64,000 nt of DNA from Microlunatus flavus (GCF_900110855.1 NZ_FOFA01000006.1:62001-126000), one strand, 5' to 3'; shown: positions 29,773 to 38,366, counted from the stretch's first letter. The notes: a model not told the origin generated them from the letters alone. Translations and numbers: made by a program.

Positions 29773-30522
29773 GTGCCGGCCGGACCCGTCCCCGTCTCCC
29801 CCGACGCCCCGCCGCTGCGCGGGCCCGGGCTGCTCGACCAGGTGTGGCGCGACCTGTCGTTCCTCCACTGGCGCGTGGACCCGACCCGCGTGGCGCCTCT
29901 GCTCCCGCCCGGGGTGGCGCCCGACACGTACGACGGCACCTCCTGGGTCGGGCTCATCCCCTTCCGGCTGACCGACGCGCGTTTCGGCAGCGGGCCGGTG
30001 CTGCCCTACGTCGGGTCGTTCGCCGAGACGAACGTCCGGCTCTACGGCGTCGACGCCACCGGCCGGCGCGGCGTGGTCTTCGCCTCGCTCGAGGCGCAGC
30101 GCCTGGCCTTCGTCCTCGGCGCCCGCGCGGCGCTCAACATCCCCTACACGTGGGCACGGATGCGGGCCGGGCAGGAGGGCGACCGCTACACCTACGCCAG
30201 CCGGCGTCGCTGGCCCGGGCCGCGCGGCGTCGGCGGGCGCGTCGAGGTCGAGGTGCTGCCCGACGAGGTCCACGGGGACCCCCTGGCCGACTTCCTCACC
30301 GCGCGCTGGGGGCTCTTCACCCGCCACCTCGGCGGCACCTGGTACCTGCCGAACGAGCACGCCCGCTGGCCGCTGCGCCGCCTGCGGCTGCTGCACCTCG
30401 AGGACACGCTCGTCGCGGCCGCCGGCCTGCGCGGCGTGACGGACCGCGCACCCGACTCGGCGCTGTTCTCCGCCGGGGTGCGGACCCGGTTCGGCGGCCC
30501 GCAGCGCGTGCCCGTCGACTGA
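29773..30522 (+). CDS. DUF2071 (YqjF-like) family protein
   Basis: 249 residues. Family features are FLHWRVDPTRVAPLLPPGV near the N-terminus, YDGTSWVGLIPFRL, and FAETNVRLYGVD. DUF2071 proteins are soluble and widespread; they share a fold with acetoacetate decarboxylase-like proteins but no activity is established. The GTG start lies 2 bp after the cellulase stop, so translational coupling or read-through is possible although the functions look unrelated. Confidence 0.85.
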   Translation: MPAGPVPVSPDAPPLRGPGLLDQVWRDLSFLHWRVDPTRVAPLLPPGVAPDTYDGTSWVGLIPFRLTDARFGSGPVLPYVGSFAETNVRLYGVDATGRRGVVFASLEAQRLAFVLGARAALNIPYTWARMRAGQEGDRYTYASRRRWPGPRGVGGRVEVEVLPDEVHGDPLADFLTARWGLFTRHLGGTWYLPNEHARWPLRRLRLLHLEDTLVAAAGLRGVTDRAPDSALFSAGVRTRFGGPQRVPVD

Positions 30523-30601
30523 TCAGGACCATCACCCGCGCACCGGTGGCGGGTCTTCGGTTCAGGCCCCGCGCAGCGTCCCGGTCTGCGATCCTGGCGC
30601 G

Positions 30602-31174
30602 GTGCCCGATGGCGAGGTGGCGGACGGCGGGCCGCTCGCGGTGCGGCTGGCGCCGGTCCCGCTCCGGCCGTGGGCCGCGGCGCTCGTCCCCCTCCTGCTC
30701 CTCACGGCCGCGGGCCTGGTCACGCGGAACGTGGTGCTGTCCATCGTCGGGCTCGTCGGTCTGGTCGCCGGCCTCGGGATCCAGCTCGGCTTCAGCTGGT
30801 CGCGCAACCGCCGAGGCCCGGTCATGGTCCTCGACCAGGAGGGTCTGCTGGTCCGGGGGCACCCGCGCGTCGCCTGGTCCGACGTCGACAAGGTGGTGGT
30901 GAGCCCCATCCACGTCGGGGGAAGTCGGGCGCTGAGCCTGCTGACCACGCTGCAGTACGGCGACGTCGTGGCCTTCGTCCCGAAGGCCGGGGTGGCGATG
31001 CCGCCACCGCCCGGCGGGCTGACCCGCGAGCTGAACGGCTGGGAGAAGACCCGGCAGAGCCGCTACGGGACGAACCTGACGGTCGTCGCCAGCCTCTTCG
31101 ACGTCTCACCTCGGCAGCTGGCGCGGGCGGCCCACCGCCTGGGCGCCGTCCCCGTCGAGGGCGCCGACGCCTAG
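30602..31174 (+). CDS. Membrane protein with PH-like cytoplasmic domain
   Basis: 190 residues. Two adjacent hydrophobic segments (~24-42 and ~45-62) are followed by a soluble region (VMVLDQEGLLVRGHPRVAWSDV...VVVSPIHVGG) whose strand pattern resembles bacterial PH domains seen in small actinobacterial membrane proteins. No catalytic motif. It may sense or scaffold at the membrane. The GTG start is chosen from the ORF boundary; an SD is weak. The role is unknown. Confidence 0.7.
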   Translation: MPDGEVADGGPLAVRLAPVPLRPWAAALVPLLLLTAAGLVTRNVVLSIVGLVGLVAGLGIQLGFSWSRNRRGPVMVLDQEGLLVRGHPRVAWSDVDKVVVSPIHVGGSRALSLLTTLQYGDVVAFVPKAGVAMPPPPGGLTRELNGWEKTRQSRYGTNLTVVASLFDVSPRQLARAAHRLGAVPVEGADA

Positions 31175-31213
31175 CAGCGCCGGGCCGGACGGATGCACCT
31201 CGTCCCGTCGGAA

Positions 31214-31232
31214 GTCTCACACCGTCTGAGAC
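31214..31232. promoter_or_regulatory. Inverted repeat upstream of flavoprotein gene
   Basis: GTCTCA (31214-31219) and TGAGAC (31227-31232) with a 7-nt spacer, about 100 bp upstream of the flavoprotein ATG. A possible operator; nothing identifies its protein. Confidence 0.35.
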
Positions 31233-31331
31233 GAATCAGAAGGGGTAAGCGCGCGCGGGCGCGAGGCACAGTGGTGGATGACAGGCGTGGTCCCCCGACC
31301 GCCGCTGCGACGAAAGAGCAGGAGCACGCCC

Positions 31332-32726
31332 ATGAGCACCACCGACCTCACCGCGCCGCCCGGCGCCGACTACCCGCGCCAGGAGCTCGGCGCGGACGGC
31401 GACCGCGTCCGCAACTGGGCCCGCAACGCCACCCTCGCCCGGACCCGCTCCGTCAGCGCCCCGGAGGACGAGGACGCGCTGCGCCGTCTCCTCGCGACCA
31501 CGACCGGGCCGGTGCGCATGATCGGCAGCCGCATGTCGCCGGGCCGGATGCTCGCCGCCGGCGGGGACGCCGGCACACTGCTCGACCTCGGCCGCCTCAC
31601 CGGGCTGGTCGCGCTGGACGCGGCCACCGCCACCTTCGCCGGTGCCACGACGCTGGGCGAGGTGTACGCGACGCTCGCCCGGGAGGGCCGTACGCTCGCC
31701 GCCGCCCCCGGCGTGATCTCGGAGCAGACGCTGGCCGGGGCGCTGTCCACCGGCACCCACGGCCAGGGCCTGCGGCAGAGCTGCATCGCCGACGCGGCCA
31801 CGCGGATCCGGATGGTGCTCGCCGACGGCTCGACCAGCGAGCTGCGCCGCGGCGACGCGTGGTTCGGCGCGGCCAAGGTCGGCCTGGGCGTGCTCGGCGT
31901 CATCACCGAGGTCACGCTGCGCACGGTCCCGTCCCTGCTCTACACCTGCCGCAAGGACGCGCTCGACGCCTCCGGCCTGGCCGACGACCTCGTCGCCTGG
32001 AACACCGACCACCTGATGACGAAGGCCTGGTGGTTCCCCGACGAGCGGCAGGTGCACGTCTGGCGCGCCGACGAGGCGAGCGCCGCCGAGGCCGAGCGCT
32101 ACCACGCCGGGGGCGACCAGCTGCTCGAGCAGGCGACGACCAGCGACGCGCTGAACGACGCCGTCGAGGCCGCGCTGCACCACATGCGCGGCGACACCCG
32201 CATCCTCGACGCCGACGGCAAGCCCTTCCAGACCGTCAACCGGTTCAAGGACTTCTCCGACGTGACCGGCGACGTCTACCAGGTCTTCACCCGCGGCATC
32301 GCGACACCGCAGATCAACGTCGAGATCGGGGTCCCGCTGGACCGCGCCGGCGAGGTCGTCCGGGCGATCGAGGCGTGGCACGCCGCGACCCGCCCGCACA
32401 TGCACTACCCGGTCATCCTGCGCTGCACGGGCGGCTCGGACTCGTGGCTGAGCCCGGCGTACGGCACGCCGACCTGCTACTTCGGCTTCGTCGTCTACTA
32501 CGCCGAGGACGGCACCCTCGCCCCCGACGGCGTCGCGTTCCTGCGCGAGGTCGAGCGGCTGCTGGCCGTGCACGGCGGGCGCCCGCACTGGGGCAAGTAC
32601 TACGACGAGTCGCTCTACGACTGGCCGACGCTCTACCCGCGGTGGGCCTCGTTCCAGGGCGTGCGCGAGGCGCTCGACCCGGGCCACCGCTTCGACAACG
32701 CCTTCACCGCGGCGCTGCTCGCGTGA
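31332..32726 (+). CDS. FAD-linked lactone/alditol oxidase-like protein
   Basis: 464 residues from ATG 31332, with AGGAGC upstream. The N-terminal FAD-binding (PP-loop/VAO) domain shows SAPEDEDALRRLL, EQTLAGALSTGTHGQG and the C-terminal ALO domain ends GRPHWGKYYDES and PRWASFQGVREALDPGHRFDN. The family includes L-gulonolactone, arabinonolactone and alditol oxidases. The position where relatives have a His that binds FAD covalently (GxGHS) reads GSRMSPG, so a Met replaces it and FAD is probably non-covalent. It is followed after 52 bp by a GT8 gene on the same strand, so the two may form an operon. Confidence 0.85.
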   Translation: MSTTDLTAPPGADYPRQELGADGDRVRNWARNATLARTRSVSAPEDEDALRRLLATTTGPVRMIGSRMSPGRMLAAGGDAGTLLDLGRLTGLVALDAATATFAGATTLGEVYATLAREGRTLAAAPGVISEQTLAGALSTGTHGQGLRQSCIADAATRIRMVLADGSTSELRRGDAWFGAAKVGLGVLGVITEVTLRTVPSLLYTCRKDALDASGLADDLVAWNTDHLMTKAWWFPDERQVHVWRADEASAAEAERYHAGGDQLLEQATTSDALNDAVEAALHHMRGDTRILDADGKPFQTVNRFKDFSDVTGDVYQVFTRGIATPQINVEIGVPLDRAGEVVRAIEAWHAATRPHMHYPVILRCTGGSDSWLSPAYGTPTCYFGFVVYYAEDGTLAPDGVAFLREVERLLAVHGGRPHWGKYYDESLYDWPTLYPRWASFQGVREALDPGHRFDNAFTAALLA

Positions 32727-32778
32727 GCGCCCCGACCGCGACCCGCGCGACCCGCACCCCACGACGAGGAGACCGGCG

Positions 32779-33633
32779 ATGACCCGTCCGACGAGCATGG
32801 CCTGGGCGGCGCTGCTGACCCAGCAGACCTACCTGACCGGCGTACGGGTCCTGCGCGCCTCGCTCGCGCGGGCCGGCAGCCCGTACCCCTTCGTCGTGGT
32901 CGTCACCCCGACCATCACCGCCGAGGACCGGGCGCTGCTCGAGGCCGACGGCTGCCTGGTGCGCGAGGTCCAGCCGATCCGGCCGCCGGCGGGGCTGCAG
33001 GACCACTACGCCAACGCCCGCTTCGCCGAGGTGTGGACCAAGCTGGCGGTCTGGTCGCTGACCGAGTTCGACCGGCTCGTCGTCCTCGACGCCGACATGC
33101 TCGCCGTGCAGAACATGGACGAGCTCTTCGACCTCGAGCTCGCCCCCGGCCAGGTGGCGGCCTGCCACGCGTGCCGCTGCAACCCGAACAAGATCGCGAC
33201 CTACCCGGCCAGCTGGACGCCCCAGCACTGCGCCTACACCCACGTCGAGGCCGGGGAACCCTCGGTCGCCGAGGCAGACCCGTACGTCAACGGCGGCACG
33301 CTCGTCCTCCAGCCGGACCGCGCCGTCTACGAGGAGCTGCTGCGCGAGCTCGCCGCCGTGCAGGACCTGGGGCGCTACGTCTTCGCGGAGCAGGACTTCC
33401 TCAACGAGCACTTCCGCGGCCGGTGGGTGGTGCTGCCCTACGTCTACAACGCGCTCAAGACGCTGCCGTTCCAGCACCCGCGGCTGTGGGACCCGGCCGC
33501 GGTGAAGAACCTGCACTTCATCATCGACAAGCCGTGGGAGGTCGCGCTCGACCCGGCCAGCCGCTACCACGCGATGGAGCTGCTCTGGTGGGACGTCGCG
33601 ACGGACCTGGCGCTGGAGCCGGTCGCCGGCTGA
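32779..33633 (+). CDS. Glycosyltransferase family 8 (glycogenin/galactinol synthase-like)
   Basis: 284 residues. A GT-A fold with the metal-binding DxD in VVLDADMLAVQNMDELF near residue 100, an N-terminal nucleotide-sugar pocket (WAALLTQQTYLTGVRVLRAS), and DPYVNGGTLVLQPD. The late motif LHFIIDKPWE contains the expected His. Closest in layout to galactinol-synthase or glycogenin-like GT8 enzymes using UDP-sugars. The acceptor is unknown. It lies 52 bp downstream of the lactone-oxidase-like gene; GGAG lies 7-10 nt before the ATG. Confidence 0.88.
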   Translation: MTRPTSMAWAALLTQQTYLTGVRVLRASLARAGSPYPFVVVVTPTITAEDRALLEADGCLVREVQPIRPPAGLQDHYANARFAEVWTKLAVWSLTEFDRLVVLDADMLAVQNMDELFDLELAPGQVAACHACRCNPNKIATYPASWTPQHCAYTHVEAGEPSVAEADPYVNGGTLVLQPDRAVYEELLRELAAVQDLGRYVFAEQDFLNEHFRGRWVVLPYVYNALKTLPFQHPRLWDPAAVKNLHFIIDKPWEVALDPASRYHAMELLWWDVATDLALEPVAG

Positions 33634-33647
33634 GGCCCGGCGACAGC

Positions 33648-34136
33648 TCAGCGCCCGGCGGCGAGCGGCCGCCCGCGGCCGGGGTGGCGCCGCTGCGAGG
33701 ACCCGCACGGCACCGCGACCAGCGGGCACTCGACGTGGTTGAGGCAGTAGTGCCCGGTCGAGCCGTTGAGCAGCCGCATCACCCCGGTGTGCTCGCAGGC
33801 GCCGAGCACGAGCATCCGCGCGTCGCGGGAGGCGTCGACGAGGACGTGCCCGGCGTGGCCCTCCGCGAAGGTCAGCGTCCAGCCGGGCTCGGGGTCGACC
33901 TCGGCGAACACCTCCTGGCTGGGCACCCGGTAGCAGGACTCGAGGTCGGCCGCGTCGGGCAGGACCTGGTCGGCGCCGACCGAGTAGCCGTAGAGGTCGT
34001 TGGCCCGCGGCCACTCGAGCACGTGGATCCCGTGCAGGGCGCAGCCCGTGCTGCGCGCCTGGGCCGCGGCCCACGCGAGGGCTGCCCGGGCCTGCCGGGA
34101 GTCGTCCACGCCGACGACGATCGTGCCCTGCTCCAT
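33648..34136 (-). CDS. Universal stress protein (UspA family)
   Basis: 162 residues from ATG 34136; AGGAGGG lies 6 nt upstream. A single Usp domain: IVVGVDDSRQARAALAWAAAQA, then MLVLGACEHTGVMRLLNGSTGHYCLNHVECPLVAVP. The nucleotide loop (G-x2-G-x9-G-S/T in ATP-binding members) is altered, since the first two Gly are more widely spaced. It is divergent from a PNPOx-fold gene, and the spacer holds a DosR-box-like palindrome. In mycobacteria, Usp and PNPOx-fold proteins are typical DosR-regulon members, so hypoxia or redox control is inferred. Confidence 0.88.
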   Translation of the reverse strand: MEQGTIVVGVDDSRQARAALAWAAAQARSTGCALHGIHVLEWPRANDLYGYSVGADQVLPDAADLESCYRVPSQEVFAEVDPEPGWTLTFAEGHAGHVLVDASRDARMLVLGACEHTGVMRLLNGSTGHYCLNHVECPLVAVPCGSSQRRHPGRGRPLAAGR

Positions 34137-34233
34137 CGGAACCCTCCTCGCCCGGCGCGCGGGCGCACCGTCTCCGACCCCAGCGTCGCGTCGGCGGAGG
34201 GGGTCCGGGCAGGGCCGCTCGGGCACGGACGGC

Positions 34234-34247
34234 AGGACCTTGGTCCC
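34234..34247. promoter_or_regulatory. DosR-box-like palindrome between Usp and PNPOx genes
   Basis: AGGACCTTGGTCCC matches GGGAC-N4-GTCCC at 9 of 10 positions. It lies 59 bp from the PNPOx start and 97 bp from the Usp start. Confidence 0.55.
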
Positions 34248-34306
34248 GTCCTCGGGTCCCCAACGCCCCTGGCCAGGCCCTCCTCCGGGGCGGCACGCTG
34301 ACGGGC

Positions 34307-34768
34307 ATGCAGATCCCCCGATCGCACCCACCGACCACCCGCGCCCACGAGCACCCCGCGCACGGAGAGCACCTCAGCCGGGAGGAGTGCTGGAGCCACC
34401 TGCGTCGCCACCACCAGGGCCGGCTCGGCTACGAGTCCGGGCGCGGCCCGCGGCACGTCGTGCTCCCGTACGCGGTGTGGGACGACCGGGTGGTCGTCCG
34501 GGTCCCGGCGTACTCGGAGGCGGCCCAGCACGCCGCCGACCGCGTGGTCACCTTCGACGTCGTCGAACCGCTCGCGCCCGGCACGGCCGGCCGCGTCGAG
34601 GTGCACGGCCACGCGCGGCTCTCTGCGCCGGAGGGTGCGGTGCTCGGCGCCCTGCCCGACGAGCACTGGCCGGCCGACCTGCCGAGCCGGCTGGTCTGGC
34701 TCCAGGTCGAGGACCTGCACGGCGAGGCCGAGCCCGTGGGGCACCCGGGGGTCCCGGCGACCTGCTGA
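34307..34768 (+). CDS. Pyridoxamine 5'-phosphate oxidase-like (PNPOx-fold) protein
   Basis: 153 residues. The family pattern is visible as LSREECWSHLRRHHQGRLGY, VVLPYAVWDDRVVVRVPAYS and VTFDVV...VEVHGHARL, a split-barrel flavin- or F420-binding fold. Substrate and cofactor are not determined. A DosR-box-like palindrome ends 59 bp upstream. A second PNPOx-fold gene at 38501 has a similarly placed site. It ends against a convergent gene with a long hairpin between. Confidence 0.82.
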   Translation: MQIPRSHPPTTRAHEHPAHGEHLSREECWSHLRRHHQGRLGYESGRGPRHVVLPYAVWDDRVVVRVPAYSEAAQHAADRVVTFDVVEPLAPGTAGRVEVHGHARLSAPEGAVLGALPDEHWPADLPSRLVWLQVEDLHGEAEPVGHPGVPATC

Positions 34769-34803
34769 CCGTCCCGGTCCGACCCGGGTACGCGTCGAAC
34801 CCG

Positions 34804-34863
34804 CCGAGCGGTAGGTTGCCGCGCCGACACGCCGTGCCGAGGGAGCGGCAACCTACCGCTCGG
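34804..34863. terminator. 19-bp perfect inverted repeat, likely bidirectional terminator
   Basis: Arms 34804-34822 and 34845-34863 are perfectly complementary over 19 bp (core GCGGTAGGTTGCCGC), loop 22 nt. It sits between the convergent PNPOx gene and the 97-residue gene at 34887. No U-tract is present, and the long loop is unusual. Confidence 0.6.
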
Positions 34864-34886
34864 CCGGGTGCTGCGAGCAGCGTCGC

Positions 34887-35180
34887 TCAGGCCGACCAGG
34901 CCCGGTAGCCCTCGTCGGTCATCGCCGTCACCCGCTCCAGGCTGCCGACGGCCGGCGTACGGGCACCCGCCTCGGCGAGCTCGGCCCGAGCCGCGTCGAG
35001 CGCGCCCTCGTAGCCGTCCGCGTCGACCTCGAAGGCGACCATCAGGACGTGCGGGTCGTCCGGGCTGATCCAGACGCACACGGACGCGTCGGCGGGGCGG
35101 AAGGCGCCCGCGAACGCGCCCTCGACGTCCTGCGTCAGCTCCGTCGCGCTGCGCCACTCCGCGTAGACCACGAGCTCCAT
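34887..35180 (-). CDS. Small conserved-looking hypothetical protein
   Basis: 97 residues from ATG 35180. The sequence has a ferredoxin-like alternation of strands and helices (MELVVYAEWRS, VCVWISPDDPHVLMVAFEVD, EGALDAARAELAEAG). It resembles small dimeric alpha-beta barrel proteins in outline only. No motif is diagnostic. Codon use is typical of the window. It is downstream of, and on the same strand as, the TetR regulator, 53 bp away, so the two may be co-transcribed. Confidence 0.6.
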   Translation of the reverse strand: MELVVYAEWRSATELTQDVEGAFAGAFRPADASVCVWISPDDPHVLMVAFEVDADGYEGALDAARAELAEAGARTPAVGSLERVTAMTDEGYRAWSA

Positions 35181-35233
35181 GCCCCCAGCCAACCAGCCGG
35201 ACGCGCGTGGTTCCAGCGTGTTCGCACGCGGCG

Positions 35234-35998
35234 TCAGGCCGGCGTCGACGACCCTGGCGCCGCGCTCCCGCCGGCCTGCAGGCGGAGCCCGGCCAGCAGC
35301 AGGTCGAGGCCGGAGCGGAAGACGTCGAGGTCGTCGTGCGTGGCGAACTCCTCCGCGACGTGGTGCGCGAACGGGTACTCCCGCCCGTCGAGCGCACGCC
35401 AGCGGTCGGCGTACATCGCCAGGAACTCCGCGGGCTCCATCCCGCTCTCCAGGAACTCCTTCGGAGGTGGTTCCGCGAGGTCGACGGCGACCCCGACGAC
35501 GTAGCTGACGATCGACGACACCGCGTGGAAGCGCTGCCGCGGCGTCAGGTGCTCCAGCTTCATGAGCTGCTGGCCGAGCCGGTCGAACATCAGCATCGAG
35601 TTCGGCTGCAGCCCGTTGTTCCGCAGCATGAACTGCCCGAACCACGGTCGGCGCACGAACTCGTCGAACAGCGCGAGCGCGAGCGCCCGGACGTTCGCGA
35701 TGGGGTCCGGCCCTCGGGTGAGCGGCTCGGAGGCGGCGAGGACCCGGCCCATCACCTCCTCGGTCACCCGCTCGAGCAGCTCGTCGCGGCTGGAGACGTA
35801 CCAGTAGATGCTCGCCACCCCGCCGCCAAGCCGCGCGGCGAGGGCCCGGAACGTCAGGGCGGGCTCCCCCGACTCGTCGAGGATCGCGATCGCCTCGCCG
35901 AGCACGGTGTCGAGCGAGTGCGAGGCCCGCTGGCGACCGCGGCCCCGGGCCTCGGCCGCACCCGGGCGGCGGGTCGTCGTGGGGCGATCTACAGACAT
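35234..35998 (-). CDS. TetR family transcriptional regulator
   Basis: 254 residues from ATG 35998 (AGGA 8 nt upstream; ATG 36007 is an alternative). The N-terminal HTH is LTFRALAARLGGGVASIYWYVSSRDELLERV-like, with the diagnostic core LAARLGGGVASIYWYV. The C-terminal helical domain is a ligand pocket of unknown specificity. It is divergent from an MFS exporter; the spacer has repeated GAAC-N3-GTTC palindromes. The simple reading is a drug-responsive repressor of itself and the exporter. Confidence 0.9.
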   Translation of the reverse strand: MSVDRPTTTRRPGAAEARGRGRQRASHSLDTVLGEAIAILDESGEPALTFRALAARLGGGVASIYWYVSSRDELLERVTEEVMGRVLAASEPLTRGPDPIANVRALALALFDEFVRRPWFGQFMLRNNGLQPNSMLMFDRLGQQLMKLEHLTPRQRFHAVSSIVSYVVGVAVDLAEPPPKEFLESGMEPAEFLAMYADRWRALDGREYPFAHHVAEEFATHDDLDVFRSGLDLLLAGLRLQAGGSAAPGSSTPA

Positions 35999-36013
35999 GG
36001 CTTGCATCCTACC

Positions 36014-36065
36014 GAACACCGTTCTATGGTCTAGAACGTCGTTCGATAGTCGTACGGCGTTCGAT
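36014..36065. promoter_or_regulatory. Triple operator for TetR regulator
   Basis: GAACACCGTTC (36014-36024), GAACGTCGTTC (36034-36044) and a weaker GTACGGCGTTC (36052-36062). The first two have centres 20 bp apart, two helical turns. The array fills most of the 79 bp between the divergent TetR and MFS start codons. Confidence 0.7.
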
Positions 36066-36077
36066 AGGAAGGTCGCC

Positions 36078-37562
36078 ATGAGCACCACCGTCGCCCCGCC
36101 TGCCCCGGCCCCCACGTACGCGTCCCTGCGCGCGGCCGCCGTCCCGCTCGCCGCCCTCTGCCTGGCCTTCTTCGTCGAGATGGTCGACAACACGCTGCTC
36201 TCCATCGCGCTGCCGACGATCGGCCGGTCGTTCGGCAGCGGGACGACGGCGCTGCAGTGGGTGACGGGCGCCTACTCGCTCACCTTCGGCGGGCTGCTGC
36301 TGACCGCCGGGTCGGCCGCCGACCGGTTCGGTCGCCGGCGCGTCCTGCTGACCGGCCTCGCCGCGTTCGGCCTGATCAGCCTGGCCGTCGTCCTCGTCAC
36401 CGGCATCGGGCAGCTCATCGCGCTGCGCGCGGCCCTCGGGATCGCGGCCGCCGCGATGGCGCCCGTCACGATGTCGCTGATCTTCCGGCTCTTCGACGAC
36501 GACAAGCTCCGGATGCGCTCGATCACCGTCGTGATGATCGTCGGCATGTCCGGCTTCGTCCTCGGTCCGCTCCTGGGCGGGACGGTCCTCTCCCACCTCA
36601 GCTGGCAGTGGCTGCTCGTCGTGAACGCGCCCATCGCCCTGATCGCCTGGATCGGCGTCCGGATCGGCGTCCCGGCCGACCGGCGCGCCGACCTCACGTC
36701 CGAGCGCCTCGACCTGCCCGGCACCGCGCTCACCATCGCCGCGATCGGCCTCGGCTGCTACACCCTCACCAGCGGCGTCGAGCACGGCTGGCTGGCGCCG
36801 GTGACCCTGGCCTGCGCGGTCGGCACGGTGGCCGCCGTCGTCGGCTTCGTCCTGCGCGAACGTCGCGCGGCCTCGCCGATGATCGACCTGACGATCTTCC
36901 GCACCGGACCCGCCCGCGGCGCCGCGATCACGCAGCTCGGCGCCTCGGTCACGATGGCCAGCGTCCTGTTCGGGCTGATCCTGCACTTCCAGTACGCGTA
37001 CGGCTGGAGCCCGATGCGCGCCGGCCTCGCCAACCTGCCCCTGATCCTCACGATGGTCGCGGCGACCCCGGTCGCCGAGCAGCTCGCCGCCCGCCTCGGC
37101 CACCGCTGGGCCTGCCTCGTCGGCACCGGGCTCCTGGTGGCGTCGCTGCTCGGCATGGCCTGGTCGGTCGAGCACGGCTACCTCGCCATCGCCGTCTGCA
37201 TGGTCGTGCTGACGACCGGGCTGCGGACGATCATGACCATCTGCGCCGTCGCCCTCGTCGAGGCGATGCCCGAGAACCGCACCTCGATCGGTGCTGCGCT
37301 CAACGACACCTCCCAGGAGATCGGGACGAGCCTGGGCACGGCGGTCGTCGGCACCCTGATCGCCGCTCTCGTCACGAGCACGCTCCCGGCGGGCGCGTGG
37401 AGCTCCGACCTCGTGCACGCCTACTTCGCGGGCGAGCGGATCACCTACCTGGTCGTGGCCGGCGTGGTCGGCGTGATCGCGACCTTCGGCTCGCTGTCGC
37501 TGACCGACTCGCACGCTACCGACGAGCACGCGCCCGCCGAGGCCGAGCCGGTCACCGTCTGA
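36078..37562 (+). CDS. MFS drug exporter, DHA2/EmrB-QacA family
   Basis: 494 residues with about 14 hydrophobic segments, as expected for DHA2. Motif A is visible as GSAADRFGRRRVLLTG; the first helix has FFVEMVDNTLLSIALP, matching the D/N-containing motif D1 of the family. GPLLGG marks motif C. It would export a toxic compound by proton antiport. AGGAAGG precedes the ATG 36078. Control by the divergent TetR is inferred from the operator array. Confidence 0.92.
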   Translation: MSTTVAPPAPAPTYASLRAAAVPLAALCLAFFVEMVDNTLLSIALPTIGRSFGSGTTALQWVTGAYSLTFGGLLLTAGSAADRFGRRRVLLTGLAAFGLISLAVVLVTGIGQLIALRAALGIAAAAMAPVTMSLIFRLFDDDKLRMRSITVVMIVGMSGFVLGPLLGGTVLSHLSWQWLLVVNAPIALIAWIGVRIGVPADRRADLTSERLDLPGTALTIAAIGLGCYTLTSGVEHGWLAPVTLACAVGTVAAVVGFVLRERRAASPMIDLTIFRTGPARGAAITQLGASVTMASVLFGLILHFQYAYGWSPMRAGLANLPLILTMVAATPVAEQLAARLGHRWACLVGTGLLVASLLGMAWSVEHGYLAIAVCMVVLTTGLRTIMTICAVALVEAMPENRTSIGAALNDTSQEIGTSLGTAVVGTLIAALVTSTLPAGAWSSDLVHAYFAGERITYLVVAGVVGVIATFGSLSLTDSHATDEHAPAEAEPVTV

Positions 37563-37574
37563 GCGACGCCGGGC

Positions 37575-38354
37575 TCAGGCACCCAGGGTCGACCAGCCGC
37601 CGTCCGACGCGACGACCTGGCCCGTGACCCAGGCGGCCTCGTCGCTCACCAGCCAGCCGACGAGGCGAGCCGTGTCCTCGGGGGTGCTGGCCCGACCTCC
37701 GGGGTTGCGACCAGCCACCCACGCCCAGGCCGCCTCGTCGGAGTACCCGGTGTCGTTGGGTCCGGGGTTGACGCAGTTGACCGTGATCCCCCGCCCGGCC
37801 AGGTGGGCGGCCAGCGTCGGCGTCAGCTCCCGCAGGGCCGCCTTCGAGGCGATGTACGGCAGCTCCTGCGGCATCACGCCGTGGTACTGCCCGGACGTGA
37901 AGAGCACCACCCGACCGCCCGAGCCCGCGTCGAACTGGCCGGCGAAGGAGCGGACGAGCAGCAGGGTCGCCCGCGTGTTGACCGCGTGGGTCAGATCGAC
38001 CTCGGCCGCGGTGAGCTCCTCCAGCGACTGGCGGACGCTGCGGGCGTGGTTGGCGACGACCACGTCGAGCCGTCCGAAGGCGTCGCGGGCAGCGGCGACC
38101 AGCCGGGCGGGCGCCTCGTGGTCGGCGAGGTCGGCGCTGACCTGCACGACGTCGCCGCCCGCCGCGCGCAGCTCCTCGGCGAGGAGCGCGGCCCCGCCCG
38201 GGTCCGCCCGCTCGCCGTCGGCCGGCTCCCACCCGTGCAGCACGACGGCCGCCCCGTCGGCCACGAGCCGGCGAGCGAGCGCGGCTCCGATCGCGGTCCG
38301 GCGGCTCGCGCCGGTCACCAGCGCGACGCGGCCGGCGAGCGGAAGAGTCGGCAC
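37575..38354 (-). CDS. Short-chain dehydrogenase/reductase, 3-oxoacyl-ACP reductase-like
   Basis: 259 residues. The cofactor loop is TGASRRTAIG, which has a two- to three-residue insertion relative to TGxxxGIG. The NAG-equivalent motif is ANHARS, so the usual Asn-Ala-Gly is altered. The catalytic YIASK is intact, followed by NCVNPGPNDTG and the C-terminal ASDGGWST. The substrate is unknown. GTG start with TAGGGT 6 nt upstream. Divergent from the second PNPOx gene. Confidence 0.88.
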   Translation of the reverse strand: MPTLPLAGRVALVTGASRRTAIGAALARRLVADGAAVVLHGWEPADGERADPGGAALLAEELRAAGGDVVQVSADLADHEAPARLVAAARDAFGRLDVVVANHARSVRQSLEELTAAEVDLTHAVNTRATLLLVRSFAGQFDAGSGGRVVLFTSGQYHGVMPQELPYIASKAALRELTPTLAAHLAGRGITVNCVNPGPNDTGYSDEAAWAWVAGRNPGGRASTPEDTARLVGWLVSDEAAWVTGQVVASDGGWSTLGA

Positions 38355-38360
38355 GCACGA

Positions 38361-38366
38361 ACCCTA
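38361..38366 (-). promoter_or_regulatory. Leaderless -10 hexamer TAGGGT
   Basis: TAGGGT on the minus strand, 6 nt before the SDR GTG at 38354. Confidence 0.45.

Noticed and set aside
36014-36044. LexA/SOS box reading of GAAC...GTTC
   Set aside because: The gap is 3 nt rather than the 4 nt of GAACNNNNGTTC, and the context is a TetR-MFS pair.
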